Positions 62,185 through 64,000 of a stretch of 64,000 nucleotides of DNA are shown here, one piece after another (position 1 is the first letter of the stretch; every line of letters starts with the position of its first letter). The notes under the pieces are model-generated. The model was not told the DNA's origin and made no database searches. It saw only the letters and a list, made by a program, of their open reading frames with translations. Source of the DNA: UBA5069 sp963773745 (GTDB lineage Bacteria > Chloroflexota > Anaerolineae > Caldilineales > Caldilineaceae). The stretch is taken from positions 292,865-356,864 of the forward strand of contig CAVZCL010000003.1 in assembly GCA_963773745.1 (NCBI GenBank). Reading direction: 5' to 3'. Both the position numbers and the translations under genes were made by a program.

Positions 62185-63459
62185 TTAAGCGATGACGGGC
62201 AGGGGCATCTTGAGGCTGCGCCCTGCTTCGTCAAAAAAGTCCAGGAGCTCGGCGGCAGACTCGCTTTGGTCCACGACATGCGCGCGCGATTCGCCAGCCG
62301 CAACGATGTAGAAAAAACGATCGCGCGCATGGCGCAGTGGTCGAATCTCCTGGGGCCGGGATGGATCGTTGTAGAACTCTGCCTCCATAATTGCGTCCAG
62401 TGCCAGCGCTTGCTCTCGGCCCGTCATACGCGCCACGGCGCCGGGTCGCAACGGCCCGGGCTTGCAATTGATAAACTTTACGGTCACAGCGGAATGGGCC
62501 ACATAGCTCCTGTAGGTTTCCAAATCCGCAATGTTTCCCAGCGAGACATCAAGCTGTAAGCGCACAAGGTCATAACCTGTGGCGTACTCAAAGAGCTCCT
62601 TCATGACACCGCCAGGCACGCGCTCACCGGTCTCAACGAGAACAGGACCGCGGCGCGTCAAAATCACTTGCGGGAATATAATACCGTTTGTGATCTCCAT
62701 GGCGCGCACGGTCTCCTGGCAGAGCGCATGGACTTGCTCCAGTTCGTCGGCGGAGCATGCCGAGGGGTAGAGGTGACGTTGCACAATGCCAAAGGCCTGA
62801 TCGGCATCCTTGATGCGATCAGAGATGGCGAGCGCACGAATCGCGCCGTCCAGCACAATGGCCACGCCGTTGACCTCAGGACCGTCAAGCCACTCCTCAA
62901 TGATCACCTCACCACTCACTGAATAGTGCAGCGCTTCGGCAAAATGGGTCTCCACATCGGCCGGTGCATCGAGGCGAAAGAGCCCCAATTGTCCACCTAC
63001 GTCGGCCGATTTCATAACGGATGGGAAGCCAACTCTTGCGGCCACACCTGCTGCTTCGGAAAGAGTTCGCGCCTTGCCGTAGGCAATTCCTGGGATGCCG
63101 GCATCGGCGAGGATGTCGCGCATGCGCACCTTGCTCACCGTCGCCTCCACCGACTTGTGACTTGGCCCGGGCAGCCCCAGCGCATCGGCCGCATAGCGAA
63201 TGGCCGGCATGGGTGATTCCGTAATCATGTACGTCAGTGCCTTGGCGTTCTCGGCACGCGCCACTGCCAGCACCCCTTCATTATAACGGGTGCTGACGAC
63301 GACGCCCTTGTCGGCAAACTGAAGTCCATAGGCATTAGGGTTGCCGTCCAGCGCAACTACACGGTGTCCCTGCTTGCGCGCCTCCTTAATGATGGGCGTC
63401 TGGTCCCAGCCTGCCCCGACAACAAGTACAGTCTTTTGTTCTTGCAATTGCGCGCTCAT
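62185..63459 (-). CDS. ATP-grasp ligase
   Basis: 424 residues. An N-terminal Rossmann-like domain (VLVVGAGWDQTPIIKEARKQ, RVVALDGNPNAYG) is followed by an ATP-grasp fold: KVRMRDILADAGIPG, VGFPSVMKSADVGGQLGLFR, EVIIEEWLDGPEVNGVAIVL and the metal-binding LVETGERVPGGVMKELFEYA. It would activate a carboxylate as an acyl phosphate and join it to an amine, for example an amino acid to an amino sugar. It overlaps the phosphoglycosyl transferase gene by 4 nt. The substrate pair is unknown. Confidence 0.9.
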   Translation of the reverse strand: MSAQLQEQKTVLVVGAGWDQTPIIKEARKQGHRVVALDGNPNAYGLQFADKGVVVSTRYNEGVLAVARAENAKALTYMITESPMPAIRYAADALGLPGPSHKSVEATVSKVRMRDILADAGIPGIAYGKARTLSEAAGVAARVGFPSVMKSADVGGQLGLFRLDAPADVETHFAEALHYSVSGEVIIEEWLDGPEVNGVAIVLDGAIRALAISDRIKDADQAFGIVQRHLYPSACSADELEQVHALCQETVRAMEITNGIIFPQVILTRRGPVLVETGERVPGGVMKELFEYATGYDLVRLQLDVSLGNIADLETYRSYVAHSAVTVKFINCKPGPLRPGAVARMTGREQALALDAIMEAEFYNDPSRPQEIRPLRHARDRFFYIVAAGESRAHVVDQSESAAELLDFFDEAGRSLKMPLPVIA

Positions 63460-64000
63460 TCGCTGGTATTGTCTCCGGTTGGGGCTGCCGTGCCCATGAA
63501 GCGGCTCATGATCGCCTGATCAGTGGGGCTCACGCCGCTGCGACGCACCACCTTGGCGGCCGTCATGAAGAGAATGCGCAAGTCAAGCCACGGCGAGAGG
63601 TTATCCACGTACCAGACGTCAAATACGAACTTTTGCTCCCACGAAATAGCGTTGCGGCCGTTTACCTGCGCCCAGCCGGTAATGCCCGGGCGCACCTCGT
63701 GGCGGCGCGCCTGCTCGGGCGAGTAGAGGGGAAGATAATCCATGAGCAGCGGCCTGGGGCCCACAATGCTCATGTCGCCCTTCACCACGTTCCAGAGTTC
63801 GGGCAATTCGTCAAGGCTGGTTGAGCGCAGCAGGCGCCCAAAGCGGGTGAGGCGCGCTTCGTTGGGAAGCAGGTTGCCCTGCGCATCGCGCGCGTTGGTC
63901 ATGCTGCGGAACTTGGCCATGCGAAAGGGCTTGCCGTGCAGCCCGGGCCGCTCCTGGTGGAAGAGCACGGGCGCGCCCAGTTTGACGCGCACCATGATGG
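63456..64000 (-). CDS. Initiating phosphoglycosyl transferase (PglC/WcaJ type), 5' end outside window
   Basis: The visible 180 residues are the C-terminal catalytic domain of a polyprenyl-phosphate sugar-1-phosphate transferase. Motifs are VLFHQERPGLHGKPFRMAKF, RFGRLLRSTSLDELPELWNV, GDMSIVGPRPLLMDYLPLY and RPGITGWAQVNGRNAISWE. The N-terminal membrane anchor lies beyond the window. It transfers a sugar phosphate from a UDP-sugar to the lipid carrier and so starts glycan assembly. It is the first visible gene of the operon, its stop overlapping the ATP-grasp start by 4 nt. More genes probably lie upstream. Confidence 0.92.
   Translation of the reverse strand, partial: IMVRVKLGAPVLFHQERPGLHGKPFRMAKFRSMTNARDAQGNLLPNEARLTRFGRLLRSTSLDELPELWNVVKGDMSIVGPRPLLMDYLPLYSPEQARRHEVRPGITGWAQVNGRNAISWEQKFVFDVWYVDNLSPWLDLRILFMTAAKVVRRSGVSPTDQAIMSRFMGTAAPTGDNTSE

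Noticed and set aside
131..63995. Many long open frames antisense to real genes, for example plus-strand frames over proS, the acyl-CoA synthetase and xdhD
   Set aside because: They follow from high GC codon bias; their translations are Arg/Ala/His-rich low-complexity and match no family, while the sense frames do.
1302..63995. tRNA genes
   Set aside because: I looked for T-loop and acceptor patterns in the gaps and saw none; absence is not proven without a covariance search.
57160..64000. End operon as a lipid A (LPS) gene set
   Set aside because: Only an LpxD-like acyltransferase resembles that pathway; LpxA, LpxC and LpxB are absent and the other genes belong to amino-sugar glycan assembly.

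Overview
The window is GC-rich bacterial chromosome, almost fully coding, with genes on both strands. It looks like a member of the Chloroflexota (Anaerolineae/Caldilineae-like). Supporting signs are secreted proteins with Thr-Pro-rich stretches and short C-terminal '-LP..(x)K' tails, a FabL-type enoyl reductase, a very large glycosyltransferase-like/PA14/NHL membrane protein, and gene gaps packed with long inverted repeats made of short low-complexity words. The assignment is an inference. No rRNA, tRNA, CRISPR array or transposase was recognised.

Layout. 0.1-9 kb: PfkB sugar kinase, prolyl-tRNA synthetase, thioredoxin and OsmC pair, acyl-CoA synthetase, RpiR regulator, lipoprotein polysaccharide deacetylase. 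9-20 kb: FabL-like reductase, metal ABC transporter, dCTP deaminase interrupted by an HNH-type intein, YraN, MiaA, a zinc peptidase, MurJ, a nuclease-like/Tudor-like fusion, FmdB. 20-31 kb: M23 protein, HtrA, the PA14/NHL giant, an FtsX-type permease, and a single reading frame joining a YgeY-type M20 hydrolase to a carbamate kinase. 31-46 kb: Mrp ATPase, DinB, FAD oxidoreductase, two cysteine-rich proteins, UPF0173 hydrolase, a secreted protein with ten 58-residue repeats, a CoA transferase, Nudix, MoaB, PdxH, a Rieske oxygenase and a beta-helix protein. 46-54 kb: an XdhD-like molybdenum hydroxylase with its FAD subunit, a tandem DinB protein, a parvulin-type isomerase, and rpsR and rpsF. 54.5-57 kb: a badly frameshifted secreted-protein gene. 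57-64 kb: a nine-gene minus-strand operon for a modified amino-sugar glycan.

How genes may work together. The end operon combines a phosphoglycosyl transferase, DegT aminotransferase, NeuD/PglD-type and LpxD-type acyltransferases, an ATP-grasp ligase, two acyl carrier proteins, a KAS III and a hotdog-like protein. It reads as a pathway that makes a dedicated acyl group and attaches it to an amino sugar before or during glycan assembly. The M20-carbamate kinase fusion, the XdhD/YgfM-like pair and MoaB recall the E. coli yge/xdhD purine-catabolism region, although here they are dispersed.

Two window-wide properties matter for any reader. More than twenty gene gaps hold long inverted repeats, five of them perfect over 32-72 bp arms. 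About a dozen genes carry single-base frame changes, mostly in the same direction (+1). The latter could be sequence error, so broken genes are annotated across the break and marked as such.
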